Made by a program: the position numbers and the translations under genes | NCBI RefSeq assembly: GCF_000472425.1 | Contig: NZ_AXAI01000004.1 | Span: 248,001 to 312,000 of the forward strand | DNA: 64,000 bases | Direction: 5' to 3' | DNA from: Bradyrhizobium sp. Tv2a-2 | Lineage (GTDB): Bacteria; Pseudomonadota; Alphaproteobacteria; Rhizobiales; Xanthobacteraceae | In this document: positions 55,925-64,000 of the stretch, one piece after another | How the letters are laid out: each line of letters starts with the position of its first letter | Numbering within the stretch: the stretch's first letter is position 1 | The notes under the pieces: generated by a model | Databases searched by the model: none | What the model was told of the DNA's origin: nothing | The model's input: only the letters and a program-made list of their open reading frames with translations

Positions 55925-56923
55925 CTAGAAATGGCTGTAGGAGCGGCGTGCGAGCGGCAGCTCCCTGCCCTCGCCGTCCAGGAAGCGCGGGGCGTCGGTG
56001 CCTTCGACGATGCGGCCGATGGGCGTCAGCGCGATGCCGGCACGTGCTGCGGCCGCGGCCAGCGTCGCAGTGCCGGCCTCCGGAACCGTGCAGAGGATCT
56101 CATAATCGTCGCCGCCGGAGATCAGGGCCTCGATGTCGACGGCACGGCGTGTGAGCAGGCTTTGCGCCGCTACGGAGATCGGAATGCGCGCGACATCGAT
56201 CACGGCCGAGACGCGCGAGGCCGCGCAGAGCTTGGTGAGGTCGCCGGCCAGCCCGTCGGAAACATCCATCGCGCCAGTCGCATGCACGCGGATGACGTCA
56301 GCCAGCGCATTGCGCGGCTGCGGCACGCGGTAGCGGCCGATCAGCATCTGTCTTGCCGCGTCATTGCCTGCAAGCGCAGCAGCCGCTGGCCCGCCGGTAA
56401 GAATGTCGAGTCCGATCGCGGCATCGCCGATCGTCCCCGTCACCATCACCTGATCGCCGGGCCTGGCACCAGTGCGCTGAACCATCTGCCCCACCGGCAC
56501 ACGCCCAAAGGCCGTGATCGAGACGGTGAGCGGCCCCGGAGTCGAAACCGTGTCACCGCCAAGCAACGGGCAGCCGAAGCTGCGCGCGTCCTCCCCCAGG
56601 CCATGCGCAAACGCCGAGAGCCAGGCGTCGTCGGCCCGGCAGAGCGCCAGCGTCAGCACAAAACCGGCGGTCGTTGCGCCCTTGGCAGCGAGATCGGACA
56701 GGTTGACCCGCAGCGCCTTGCGTGCGACCGTATCGGGCGGATCGTCGGGAAGGAAATGCACGCCCTCTACGATCGCATCCGTGGTGACGACGATATCCTC
56801 ACCCGCAGCCTTGAGGATGGCCGCGTCGTCCACGAGTCCGAATGCGCCCGGGTCGGTCGCAAGCGGCTTGAAGTAGCGCGCGATCAGGGAATCTTCGCCG
56901 GATGGGCCAGGGCGGTTGGTCAT
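55925..56923 (-). CDS. thiL: Thiamine-monophosphate kinase
   Basis: 332 residues. VVTTDAIVEGVHFLPDDPPDTVARKALRVNLSDLAAKGA, GCPLLGGDTVSTPGPLTVSITAFG, and AMDVSDGLAGDLTKLC are ThiL signatures for ATP and metal binding. It makes thiamine diphosphate. It follows nusB by 30 bp on the same strand, the last gene of the riboflavin operon. Confidence 0.95.
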   Translation of the reverse strand: MTNRPGPSGEDSLIARYFKPLATDPGAFGLVDDAAILKAAGEDIVVTTDAIVEGVHFLPDDPPDTVARKALRVNLSDLAAKGATTAGFVLTLALCRADDAWLSAFAHGLGEDARSFGCPLLGGDTVSTPGPLTVSITAFGRVPVGQMVQRTGARPGDQVMVTGTIGDAAIGLDILTGGPAAAALAGNDAARQMLIGRYRVPQPRNALADVIRVHATGAMDVSDGLAGDLTKLCAASRVSAVIDVARIPISVAAQSLLTRRAVDIEALISGGDDYEILCTVPEAGTATLAAAAARAGIALTPIGRIVEGTDAPRFLDGEGRELPLARRSYSHF

Positions 56924-56953
56924 GCGTCAGCGCTTGTCGCGACCTCCGGGATG

Positions 56954-57466
56954 TTAGCCGCGTGTAAATTCCTCGGAACGGAACTGCCGTGCGATCTGGT
57001 CCAGCACTGCGTTCACCATGCCGGTCTCTTCCCGCTCGACGAAAGCATGCGCGACATCGACATATTCGGATACCACGACCCGGCCCGGCACGTCCCGGCG
57101 ATGCTCGAGCTCATAGGCGCCGGCGCGCAAGACCGCGCGCAAAATCGCGTCGATCCGCTTCAGCGGCCAACCCCTCGACAGCGCCTCGTCGATCAAGGGA
57201 TCGAGCTTGGCCTGATCGCGCACGACGCCGGCGACGACATCGCGAAAGAAGGCCGCTTCCGCAGGAAGGTATTTTTCACCCTCGACCTCGCCGCCGAGCC
57301 AATGGCTTTCGAACTCGGCGAAGATGTCGTTGATGCCGGCGCCTGCGATATCCATCTGGTAGAGCGCCTGCACGGCAGCGAGTCGCGCGGCACCACGCCG
57401 GTTCGCCTTCTTCTCCGGCGCCTTGCTCTCAGGTCCCCTGATCTGATTTTTCTTTGCGTCAGCCAT
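56954..57466 (-). CDS. nusB: Transcription antitermination factor NusB
   Basis: 170 residues. RRGAARLAAVQALYQMDIAG near the start and LKRIDAILRAVLRAGAYELEHRRDVPGRVVVSEYVDVAHAFVEREETGMVNAVLDQIAR near the end are the NusB fold. It works in rRNA antitermination with NusE and boxA. It starts 3 bp after ribH. Confidence 0.96.
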   Translation of the reverse strand: MADAKKNQIRGPESKAPEKKANRRGAARLAAVQALYQMDIAGAGINDIFAEFESHWLGGEVEGEKYLPAEAAFFRDVVAGVVRDQAKLDPLIDEALSRGWPLKRIDAILRAVLRAGAYELEHRRDVPGRVVVSEYVDVAHAFVEREETGMVNAVLDQIARQFRSEEFTRG

Positions 57467-57469
57467 GAT

Positions 57470-57961
57470 CTAGGACTTAGCCAGACGGCGTTTGATGCGC
57501 AGCATCGCAAGCGCCGCCCGCGCCGCATCGCCGCCCTTGTTGAGTTCGCTCGCGCGAGCCCGTGCCCAGGCCTGGGCTTCGGTGTTGACGGTCAGAATAC
57601 CGTTGCCCAGCGGAAGCTTCCGCACCACCGCCAAATCCATCAGGGCGCGCGAGGATTCCATCGACACGATCTCGAAATGGATGGTGTCGCCCCTGATGAC
57701 GCAGCCGAGCGCGATTGCGGCGTCATAAGGCATGCCCGCGGCTTCCGCCGCATCGACCGCGATCGCGACCGCAGCGGGAATTTCCAGCGCGCCGGGAACC
57801 GTGATCACGTCATGGCTCACGCCCGCCGCCTTCAGCTCAGCGAGCGCGCCTTCAAGCAGCGCGTCCTGGATATCGTCGTAGAAGCGCGCTTCGACGATCA
57901 GGGCGCGGGCGCCTCGGATGTCGGTCTGGTCCTTCAACGGAGCGCGTCGTGCGTCAGCCAT
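57470..57961 (-). CDS. ribH: 6,7-dimethyl-8-ribityllumazine synthase
   Basis: 163 residues. [45 protein letters not shown] and [52 protein letters not shown] are the lumazine synthase signatures. The ATG at 57959-57961 is preferred to a TTG twelve bases upstream. It lies 77 bp after ribE. Confidence 0.95.
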   Translation of the reverse strand: MADARRAPLKDQTDIRGARALIVEARFYDDIQDALLEGALAELKAAGVSHDVITVPGALEIPAAVAIAVDAAEAAGMPYDAAIALGCVIRGDTIHFEIVSMESSRALMDLAVVRKLPLGNGILTVNTEAQAWARARASELNKGGDAARAALAMLRIKRRLAKS

Positions 57962-58038
57962 CACTTTTGCCAATCAGAGAAATTTTTCGCATTGAGCCGC
58001 TTTTAGGCGTAGCCCTGGACAAAGCCAAGACCAACCAC

Positions 58039-58647
58039 TCATTTCATTTCCGTCAATCGCGCCGCGTAACGGGCCATCAAATCGACCTCGATATTGATCT
58101 CGGTGCCCGCACGCCAGGACGACAATGTCGTTACATTGAGCGTGTGCGGGATGATCAACACGGAAAATGCCGTGTCGCGCACCGCATTGACGGTGAGCGA
58201 CACCCCATCCAGCGTGATCGAGCCCTTGGGCGCGATGAAGCGCGCGAGTTCGCGCGCGGTGTTGAGCTCGAAGCGTGCCATATCGGGAAGATCGTCGCGG
58301 CTCAGGATGGTGGCGATGCCGTCGGCATGGCCGGCGACGATGTGTCCGCCAAGCTCATCGCCGATCTTCAGAGCGCGCTCCAGGTTGAGCCTGGTTCCGA
58401 CCGTCCAATGCCTGGCCGTGGTCATGGCAAGCGTTTCGGCCGCGGTGTCGACATCGAACCAGGTGTTGCCGCTTTCAACCCCTGCCGCAACAACAGTCAG
58501 GCAGACGCCGTTGCATGCGATCGAGGCACCGTCCGCAATCGTGGCGCGATCGTAGCGGCAGGCAATGCGCAAACGGTGCAACTGGCCCTGCGCCACTGGC
58601 TTCAGCGCAACGATCTCGCCGATGTCGGTGACTATGCCGGTAAACAT
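58039..58647 (-). CDS. ribE: Riboflavin synthase
   Basis: 202 residues in two beta-barrel repeats. The start MFTGIVTDIGEIVAL and GASIACNGVCLTVV are in repeat 1; GHIVAGHADGIATIL and IAPKGSITLDGVSLTVNAV are in the second. It makes riboflavin from two lumazines. The start ATG directly follows the ribD stop. Confidence 0.96.
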   Translation of the reverse strand: MFTGIVTDIGEIVALKPVAQGQLHRLRIACRYDRATIADGASIACNGVCLTVVAAGVESGNTWFDVDTAAETLAMTTARHWTVGTRLNLERALKIGDELGGHIVAGHADGIATILSRDDLPDMARFELNTARELARFIAPKGSITLDGVSLTVNAVRDTAFSVLIIPHTLNVTTLSSWRAGTEINIEVDLMARYAARLTEMK

Positions 58648-59796
58648 TCAAGCGCGCTCGTAGATGGTGAGAGTGTCCTGATCCAACATCTCGCTAGCAC
58701 GGACGCGGAAGGCCGACGACCGCGTGATTTGCGTGAGCGGCAATGCATCCAACGCGTTGATCGCGTCGGCGCCGATCGCCTGCGGCGCGCGCAACAGCCA
58801 GGCCTCGTCGACGAGGTCGGCCGCGACGAAGGAGGCCGCCACGCGGCTGCCGCCCTCGACAATCAGCCGCGTGATACCTTTTTCCGCCAATGCATGCAGC
58901 ACGGCATGCGGATCGAGGCCAGAGCCGGCCTTGGGCGGCATCCGGATCACGACGGCGCCCGCGGCGCCGAGTTTTGCGGCGGCGGGCGCTTCTGCCAATT
59001 CCGACGCCATCACCCAAAGCGGTGTCTGCCGCGCGGAATGGACAAGCCGGCTGTCGCCCGGTGTGCGCAAGGCCCGGTCCAGCACCACCCGCACCGGCGA
59101 GCGCGCCTCCATGCCTGGCAATCGGCAGGTGAGTTCAGGATCATCCGCCAGCGCCGTGCCGATACCAACCAGGATTGCGTCGCACTGGGCGCGCAGCAGG
59201 TGCACCCGCGTCCGCGCCGCCTCGCCCGTGATCGCGACCGGCTTGCGCCCCGCAGCGCCGATCTTGTCGTCGGCGGAGACGGCGAGCTTCAGGATGACAT
59301 GCGGCCGCTGATCGCGGATACGGCGGAAATGGCCGGCATGGGCGTAGGCCGCCTCCTCCCGCTCAAGGCCGACATCGACGGCAATGCCGACGGCGCGCAG
59401 CTTTGCAAAACCCTGGCCCGCCACCAGCGGATTGGGGTCCTCAATCGCCGCGACCACGCGGGCAATGCCGGAGGCAATCACAGCATCGCTGCAAGGCGGC
59501 GATCTGCCGAAATGCGAGCACGGCTCCAATGTCACATAAAGCGTGGCGCCGCGTGCGGCCTCGCCCGCCTCGCGCAACGCGACCGGCTCGGCATGCGGAC
59601 GCCCGCCGGGCTGGGTCCAGCCGCGGCCGACGATGATACCATCCTTGACCACCACGGCACCGACGGCCGGATTTGGCCAGGTGCGCCCGAGGCCGCGCCG
59701 CCCGAGTGTCAGAGCAAGCTGCATGAAGCGGCGATCGGTCGCTTCGGCGTCGCGCGCCTTCTGCGCCAGCTGATCCTCAAGGATACGAAAGATCAT
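58648..59796 (-). CDS. ribD: Bifunctional pyrimidine deaminase/reductase RibD
   Basis: 382 residues. The N-terminal deaminase has [39 protein letters not shown] (HAE) and [21 protein letters not shown] (zinc cysteines). The C-terminal reductase has [62 protein letters not shown] and [14 protein letters not shown]. It starts within the nrdR stop as an ATGA overlap. Confidence 0.96.
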   Translation of the reverse strand: MIFRILEDQLAQKARDAEATDRRFMQLALTLGRRGLGRTWPNPAVGAVVVKDGIIVGRGWTQPGGRPHAEPVALREAGEAARGATLYVTLEPCSHFGRSPPCSDAVIASGIARVVAAIEDPNPLVAGQGFAKLRAVGIAVDVGLEREEAAYAHAGHFRRIRDQRPHVILKLAVSADDKIGAAGRKPVAITGEAARTRVHLLRAQCDAILVGIGTALADDPELTCRLPGMEARSPVRVVLDRALRTPGDSRLVHSARQTPLWVMASELAEAPAAAKLGAAGAVVIRMPPKAGSGLDPHAVLHALAEKGITRLIVEGGSRVAASFVAADLVDEAWLLRAPQAIGADAINALDALPLTQITRSSAFRVRASEMLDQDTLTIYERA

Positions 59797-60275
59797 TTGC
59801 GGATCGGGACGATCCGTGCCTCGTCCTCCCCAGACAGCTCGCCGAGCACGGCCTCAAAGTCCTTGGCTTCGCGGAAATTGCGATACACCGAGGCGAAGCG
59901 GACATAGGCAACGTCATCAAGCGCGCGCAGATGCTCCATCACGATCTCGCCGATCGCTTCCGAGGACACCTCGGCCTCGCCGGCGCTCTCGAGCTCGCGC
60001 ACGATCGCCGACACCATCTTCTCCACCCGCTCTGGCTCCACGGGGCGCTTGCGCAGCGAGATCTGCACCGAGCGCACCAGCTTGTCACGGTCGAACGGCA
60101 CGCGGCGGCCGTTGCGTTTGATCACGGTGAGTTCACGCAGCTGCACACGCTCGAAGGTGGTGAAGCGGAAATTGCAGGCGACGCAGACGCGCCGCCGCCG
60201 GATCACCGCGGAGTCCTCGGTCGGACGCGAGTCCTTCACTTGTGTATCGAGACTGTTGCAGCTGGGACAGCGCAT
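59793..60275 (-). CDS. nrdR: Transcriptional repressor NrdR
   Basis: 160 residues. The zinc ribbon [45 protein letters not shown] is followed by the ATP-cone ([27 protein letters not shown]). NrdR represses ribonucleotide reductase genes. It lies 12 bp after glyA. Confidence 0.97.
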   Translation of the reverse strand: MRCPSCNSLDTQVKDSRPTEDSAVIRRRRVCVACNFRFTTFERVQLRELTVIKRNGRRVPFDRDKLVRSVQISLRKRPVEPERVEKMVSAIVRELESAGEAEVSSEAIGEIVMEHLRALDDVAYVRFASVYRNFREAKDFEAVLGELSGEDEARIVPIRK

Positions 60276-60287
60276 CCGGGCAATGCC

Positions 60288-61589
60288 TTATTGGTAGATC
60301 GGGAAACGATCAGTGAGCGACTTGACACGTTCCCTGACCGCAGCTTCGACCAGCGGCGCCTTGCCGTCCTGGCCTTGCGCGATCGCGTTCAGCACTTCCG
60401 CGATCATGCCGCCGACCTGCTTGAACTCGGCAACGCCAAAGCCGCGCGTCGTCGTGGCCGGCGTGCCGAGCCGCAAGCCCGAGGTTACGAAAGGCGTCTC
60501 GGGATCGAACGGAATGCCGTTCTTGTTGCAGGTGATACCTGCGCGAACCAGCGCCTTCTCCGAGAGATTGCCCTTCAGCCCCTTCGGCCTGAGGTCAACC
60601 AGCATCAGATGGTTGTCGGTGCCGCCGGAGACGATGTCGAGGCCGTGGCCGCGCAGTGTTTCGGCCAGCGCCTTGGCGTTCTCGACCACGTTTTTGGCAT
60701 AGACCTTGAAGTCCGGCCGCAGCGCCTCGCCGAAGGCCACTGCCTTCGCCGCGATCACATGCATCAAGGGACCGCCCTGCAGTCCCGGGAAGATTGCCGA
60801 GTTGAGCTTCTTGGTCAGCGTCTCGTCATTCCACAGCATCAGGCCGCCGCGCGGGCCGCGCAGCGACTTGTGTGTGGTCGTGGTCGTGACATGCGCATAC
60901 GGAACGGGCGAGGCATGCACGCCACCGGCGACGAGGCCGGCGAAATGGGCCATGTCGACCAGAAGATACGCGCCGACGCCGTCAGCAATCTCGCGGAAAC
61001 GCTTGAAGTCCCAGGCGCGCGAATAGGCGGAGCCGCCGGCGATGATCAGCTTCGGTTTCACCTGCTCGGCCTGCTTTGCCACCGCGTCCATGTCGATGAT
61101 CTGGTCCTCGCGCCGCACGGTATAGTGCGAGGCCTTGAACCACTTGCCGGACATATTGACAGGCGAGCCGTGAGTGAGGTGGCCGCCAGCCGCAAGATCA
61201 AGGCCCATGAAAGTGTCGCCGGGCTGCATCAGCGCCAGGAACACGGCCTGGTTCATCTGGCTGCCGGAGTTCGGCTGCACGTTGGCGAAATTGGCACCGA
61301 ACAGCTTCTTGGCCCGCTCGATTGCCAAAGTCTCGGCGACATCGACCCATTCGCAGCCGCCGTAATAGCGGGCGCCGGGATAGCCTTCGGCGTATTTGTT
61401 GGTCATCACCGAGCCCTGCGCTTCCAGCACTGCGCGGCTGACGATGTTTTCGGAGGCGATCAGCTCGATCTCATGACGCTGCCGGCCAAGCTCGCCCTGG
61501 ATCGCAGCGGCGATCTCCGGATCGGCCTGCGCGAGACCAGCGGCAAAGAAGGAATCGGGGGCGGATGCAGTCTTGGCGCTTGAGGTCAT
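60288..61589 (-). CDS. glyA: Serine hydroxymethyltransferase
   Basis: 433 residues. [43 protein letters not shown], the PLP lysine in [14 protein letters not shown], and the C-terminal [33 protein letters not shown] are conserved. It makes glycine and methylene-THF. It heads the nrdR-rib-nusB-thiL gene group, whose genes all lie on the minus strand. Confidence 0.97.
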   Translation of the reverse strand: MTSSAKTASAPDSFFAAGLAQADPEIAAAIQGELGRQRHEIELIASENIVSRAVLEAQGSVMTNKYAEGYPGARYYGGCEWVDVAETLAIERAKKLFGANFANVQPNSGSQMNQAVFLALMQPGDTFMGLDLAAGGHLTHGSPVNMSGKWFKASHYTVRREDQIIDMDAVAKQAEQVKPKLIIAGGSAYSRAWDFKRFREIADGVGAYLLVDMAHFAGLVAGGVHASPVPYAHVTTTTTHKSLRGPRGGLMLWNDETLTKKLNSAIFPGLQGGPLMHVIAAKAVAFGEALRPDFKVYAKNVVENAKALAETLRGHGLDIVSGGTDNHLMLVDLRPKGLKGNLSEKALVRAGITCNKNGIPFDPETPFVTSGLRLGTPATTTRGFGVAEFKQVGGMIAEVLNAIAQGQDGKAPLVEAAVRERVKSLTDRFPIYQ

Positions 61590-61793
61590 CGGCGAAATAT
61601 CCCTATCACCGCAACCACTTAGCGGGCCACGGCCGGTCTTGGTCGAGAAAGCGGAAGCAGGTCCGTCCGATTAGCACATTGGCCCCCGGCGGCCAAGCTT
61701 TTGCGGTTCTACCCGCCAGTTTATGCCAGATATGGTGGGGATTGGGGGATTAACAGCCCGCCGCGACCGGGTTCCTCTGGACCGCCTTCTCGT

Positions 61794-62120
61794 GCCGACG
61801 GGCAGCGCGACCGTGCGAAGGCCATGGCTCCTTTCATAAGCCTTGGCGACCCGCGACGGTGCGATCGCAAGCAAATTGGTATGCGCGACCACCTCGGGCA
61901 CGCCAGCGAAGCTCTGGATTGCGAGGCGTGGCTTTCGCGACAGGCAAGCTTCCCTCAAGCGCCACTCAATCACGTGATGGCCGGCAAAAGGAGAGGTGAT
62001 GACGACATGGTCAAGCGTTTCCATCGTCTTGAGTGTCAGCTTGCGGCCGACGAACGGATGCTTGCGCCTGAGAATACCGACATAATGTTCGCGAAACAGA
62101 TTGCGGTGCGATGTCGCCGA
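61794..62120 (-). pseudogene. LysR effector-domain fragment
   Basis: The minus strand reads SATSHRNLFREHYVGILRRKHPFVGRKLTLKTMETLDHVVITSPFAGHH and IQSFAGVPEVVAHTNLLAIAPSRVAKAYERSHGLRTVALPVG, the C-terminal domain of LysR regulators of the type binding aromatic acids. The helix-turn-helix half is missing, the end departs from the family, and no start is seen. It is a remnant. Confidence 0.7.
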
Positions 62121-62371
62121 GAGCACGTGCCGCAATCCGCTTTGCGCTGGAGCGCGCGTGCTTGCTGCAATCCGGTTCTTCTGTTCATCTCCCGCGCTGC
62201 TTGGTAGCGGACAGCTGTACCCATGCACCATTTGGGCAGGGATGGAGCACGAAGAGCGCGGCTGAATGCCGCAAATTAACGCATGCTATCCGCCGAGATA
62301 TCAGGATAACGTTTCATTGCCGTGGTCCAAAATTCGGCTGGCCGCAACGAAACGGTCGCTGGAATGCAGCA

Positions 62372-64000
62372 ATGCAGCAGATTGCGGACTGGCTCGAAAG
62401 GCTTGGGCTTGGGCAATACGCGCAGCGTTTTGCCGAGAACGGGATCGATGTCGGTGTTCTGCCTGACCTGAAGGACGAGGACTTCGATAGGCTCGAAGTC
62501 TTGCTCGGCCATCGCCGTAAAATGCAGCGTGCGATCGCCGAAATCGATCAAGCAGGATCGGGGGCTGAGCCGACCTGTCAGCACGATGCCGAGCGACGCC
62601 ATCTCACCGTTATGTTCTGCGATCTGGTCGGCTCGACTGCGCTCTCCTCGCGCCTCGATCCCGAGGACATGTGGGAGGTGCTCCGCGCTTATCGCGCGGC
62701 CTGCGCGAGAGTCATCACCTCCTACGACAGCATCATCGCCAGGTTCGTCGGCGACGGAATATTGTCTTATTTCGGCTACCCTCGCGCACATGAGGATGAT
62801 GCGGAGCGCGCAGTCCGAGCGGGCCTCGACATCATCGCCGCCGTAGGAACGCTCGCAACGCGCGCGAACGAAAAGGTCGAGGTCCGGATCGCCATCGCGA
62901 CCGGGCTTGTGGTGGTAGGCGACCTGATCAGCGAAGGCGTGTCAGAGGAGCAGGGCATGGTCGGTGATACGCCGAACGTCGCTGCCCGGCTTCAGAGTCT
63001 GGCGGAGCCAGGAGCCGTTGTCGTTGCCGCGTCGACGCGCCGGCTGCTCGGCGATCTGTTCACGTTTCGCAATCTCGGCCACCGCGAAGTAAAAGGCATT
63101 TCCGAACCAATCGAAGTCTGGGCGGTCGAAGGTGCAGCCGAATCGGAGAGCCGGTTCGAGGCGGTGCGAACGGGGCGATCGATCGGCTTCATTGGCCGCA
63201 CGGCAGAAATCGAATTCGTGCTCTCGCGCCAGCAGCTGGCGTGGCGAGGCCAAGGACAGGTCGTGCTGATTTCCGGCGAGCCCGGAATCGGCAAATCGCG
63301 CTATGTGGCAGCGCTTTGTGAAAGCCCCGCATTGGGGGCGCACCGACGGGTGCGTTATCAGTGCTCGCCTTACCACACGAACAGCTCGCTTCATCCCTTC
63401 ATTGCTCAGTTGGAGCACGCCGCCGGCATCAGGCCGCAGGACACGTCCGACCAGAAGCTGGACAAGCTTGAGGCGATGCTTGCGCTTGGAACGCAACGCG
63501 TGGCGAAGGCGACACCGATCATTGCCGCTCTTCTTTCGGTGGCTACAAGTGAGCGCTACCCGCCGCTCGGCTTGAGTCCAGTGCAGCAGCGGCGGCAAAC
63601 ATTCGCGGCCCTTCTCGACCAGCTTGAGGGGCTGGCGAGGACGCAACCTCTGTTGATTGTCTGTGAAGACATGCATTGGGCCGATGCCACAACACTCGAG
63701 CTGTACGACCTCGCCGTAGATCGGATCAGGGGACTGCCAATACTCGTACTCATGACATTTCGGCCCGAGTTCGAGCCGCCTTGGACGGGTCTGGCCAATG
63801 TCAGCCTGTTGCAGCTCGATCGGCTTGATCGGCAAGACACACGCGCTTTGGTCGAGCAGGTGGCGGCCGGTCGACAGCTGCCGCGCAAGATGATGGCACA
63901 GATCGTCAACAAGACGGATGGCATCCCCCTCTTCGTCGAGGAATTGACCAAGATGGTGCTGGAGTCGGGACTGCTTGTGGAAGATGCCGGGCGCTATCGC
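62372..64000 (+). CDS. SAM-domain/class III adenylate cyclase/AAA ATPase protein, 3' truncated by the window
   Basis: 543 residues are visible. Residues 1-60 form a SAM domain (QQIADWLERLGLGQYAQRFAENGIDVGVLPDL). The class III cyclase runs about 76-255: HLTVMFCDLVGSTALSSRL (metal Asp84), IARFVGDGILSYFGYP (Asp128) and QGMVGDTPNVAARLQSL. Then comes an AAA-type ATPase with Walker A GEPGIGKS (302-309) and likely Walker B LLIVCEDMHWAD. This architecture is common in Bradyrhizobium; the family makes cAMP, but the trigger is unknown. The ATG at 62372 starts the SAM homology. Confidence 0.88.
   Translation, partial: MQQIADWLERLGLGQYAQRFAENGIDVGVLPDLKDEDFDRLEVLLGHRRKMQRAIAEIDQAGSGAEPTCQHDAERRHLTVMFCDLVGSTALSSRLDPEDMWEVLRAYRAACARVITSYDSIIARFVGDGILSYFGYPRAHEDDAERAVRAGLDIIAAVGTLATRANEKVEVRIAIATGLVVVGDLISEGVSEEQGMVGDTPNVAARLQSLAEPGAVVVAASTRRLLGDLFTFRNLGHREVKGISEPIEVWAVEGAAESESRFEAVRTGRSIGFIGRTAEIEFVLSRQQLAWRGQGQVVLISGEPGIGKSRYVAALCESPALGAHRRVRYQCSPYHTNSSLHPFIAQLEHAAGIRPQDTSDQKLDKLEAMLALGTQRVAKATPIIAALLSVATSERYPPLGLSPVQQRRQTFAALLDQLEGLARTQPLLIVCEDMHWADATTLELYDLAVDRIRGLPILVLMTFRPEFEPPWTGLANVSLLQLDRLDRQDTRALVEQVAAGRQLPRKMMAQIVNKTDGIPLFVEELTKMVLESGLLVEDAGRYR

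Overview
The window is high-GC alphaproteobacterial chromosome and looks like Bradyrhizobium or a close Nitrobacteraceae relative. The signs are a GcrA-type regulator, an HpnN hopanoid transporter, DUF2842, DUF3551 and DUF4331 proteins, a SAM-domain/class III cyclase/AAA protein, the gene order glyA-nrdR-ribD-ribE-ribH-nusB-thiL, and several dispersed palindromic repeats of a type common in that group. The species assignment is inference; no search was run.

Layout. 1-6.2 kb: rplM-rpsI, a divergent thioesterase/enoyl-CoA hydratase pair sharing a palindrome, a CoA-binding protein, a MetY-like sulfhydrylase, ctaA and DUF2842. 6.3-15.9 kb: an exopolysaccharide locus with a deacetylase-fold protein lacking its metal ligands, a CelD-like acetyltransferase, a Wzc-like chain-length protein with a degenerate kinase P-loop, a GT4 glycosyltransferase, an initiating sugar-phosphate transferase and a Wzy-like polymerase. 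No flippase or outer-membrane exporter is present. 15.9-30.6 kb: mixed metabolic and regulatory genes, including a MarR/FAD-monooxygenase divergent pair, a short GcrA paralogue, a J-domain/membrane/TPR protein, an L,D-transpeptidase and hpnN.

30.6-42.9 kb is an accessory region. Genes are sparse, gaps reach about 580 bp, and there are gene remnants and a 176-bp element with inverted ends. Its genes include a Tat-type MBL hydrolase, a lone substrate-binding protein, a D-cysteine desulfhydrase-like enzyme, a TetR/enolase-superfamily divergent pair, DUF4331 and an extradiol dioxygenase. It ends at the 3' end of a tRNA-Pro(GGG) gene, as an integrated island would, but no integrase or duplicated attachment site was found.

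43-64 kb returns to core genes: MerR-type regulator, ihfA, fabH-plsX, DUF177, a cytochrome bc1 assembly chaperone and bamE. Then come a FAD monooxygenase/MFS/LysR catabolic unit, YghU-type GST, dodecin, hppA with a strong terminator, and the thiL-to-glyA operon. A degraded LysR gene and a truncated SAM/cyclase/AAA gene lie at the right edge.

No CRISPR array, complete insertion sequence, prophage or recognisable defence system was found. The most interesting signals are: a 106-bp repeat in two copies that differ at one base and supply the stop codons of three genes; two apparently catalytically degenerate proteins in one exopolysaccharide locus; the inverted-end element; repeated 3' tails of a substrate-binding-protein gene; and the J-domain fusion.
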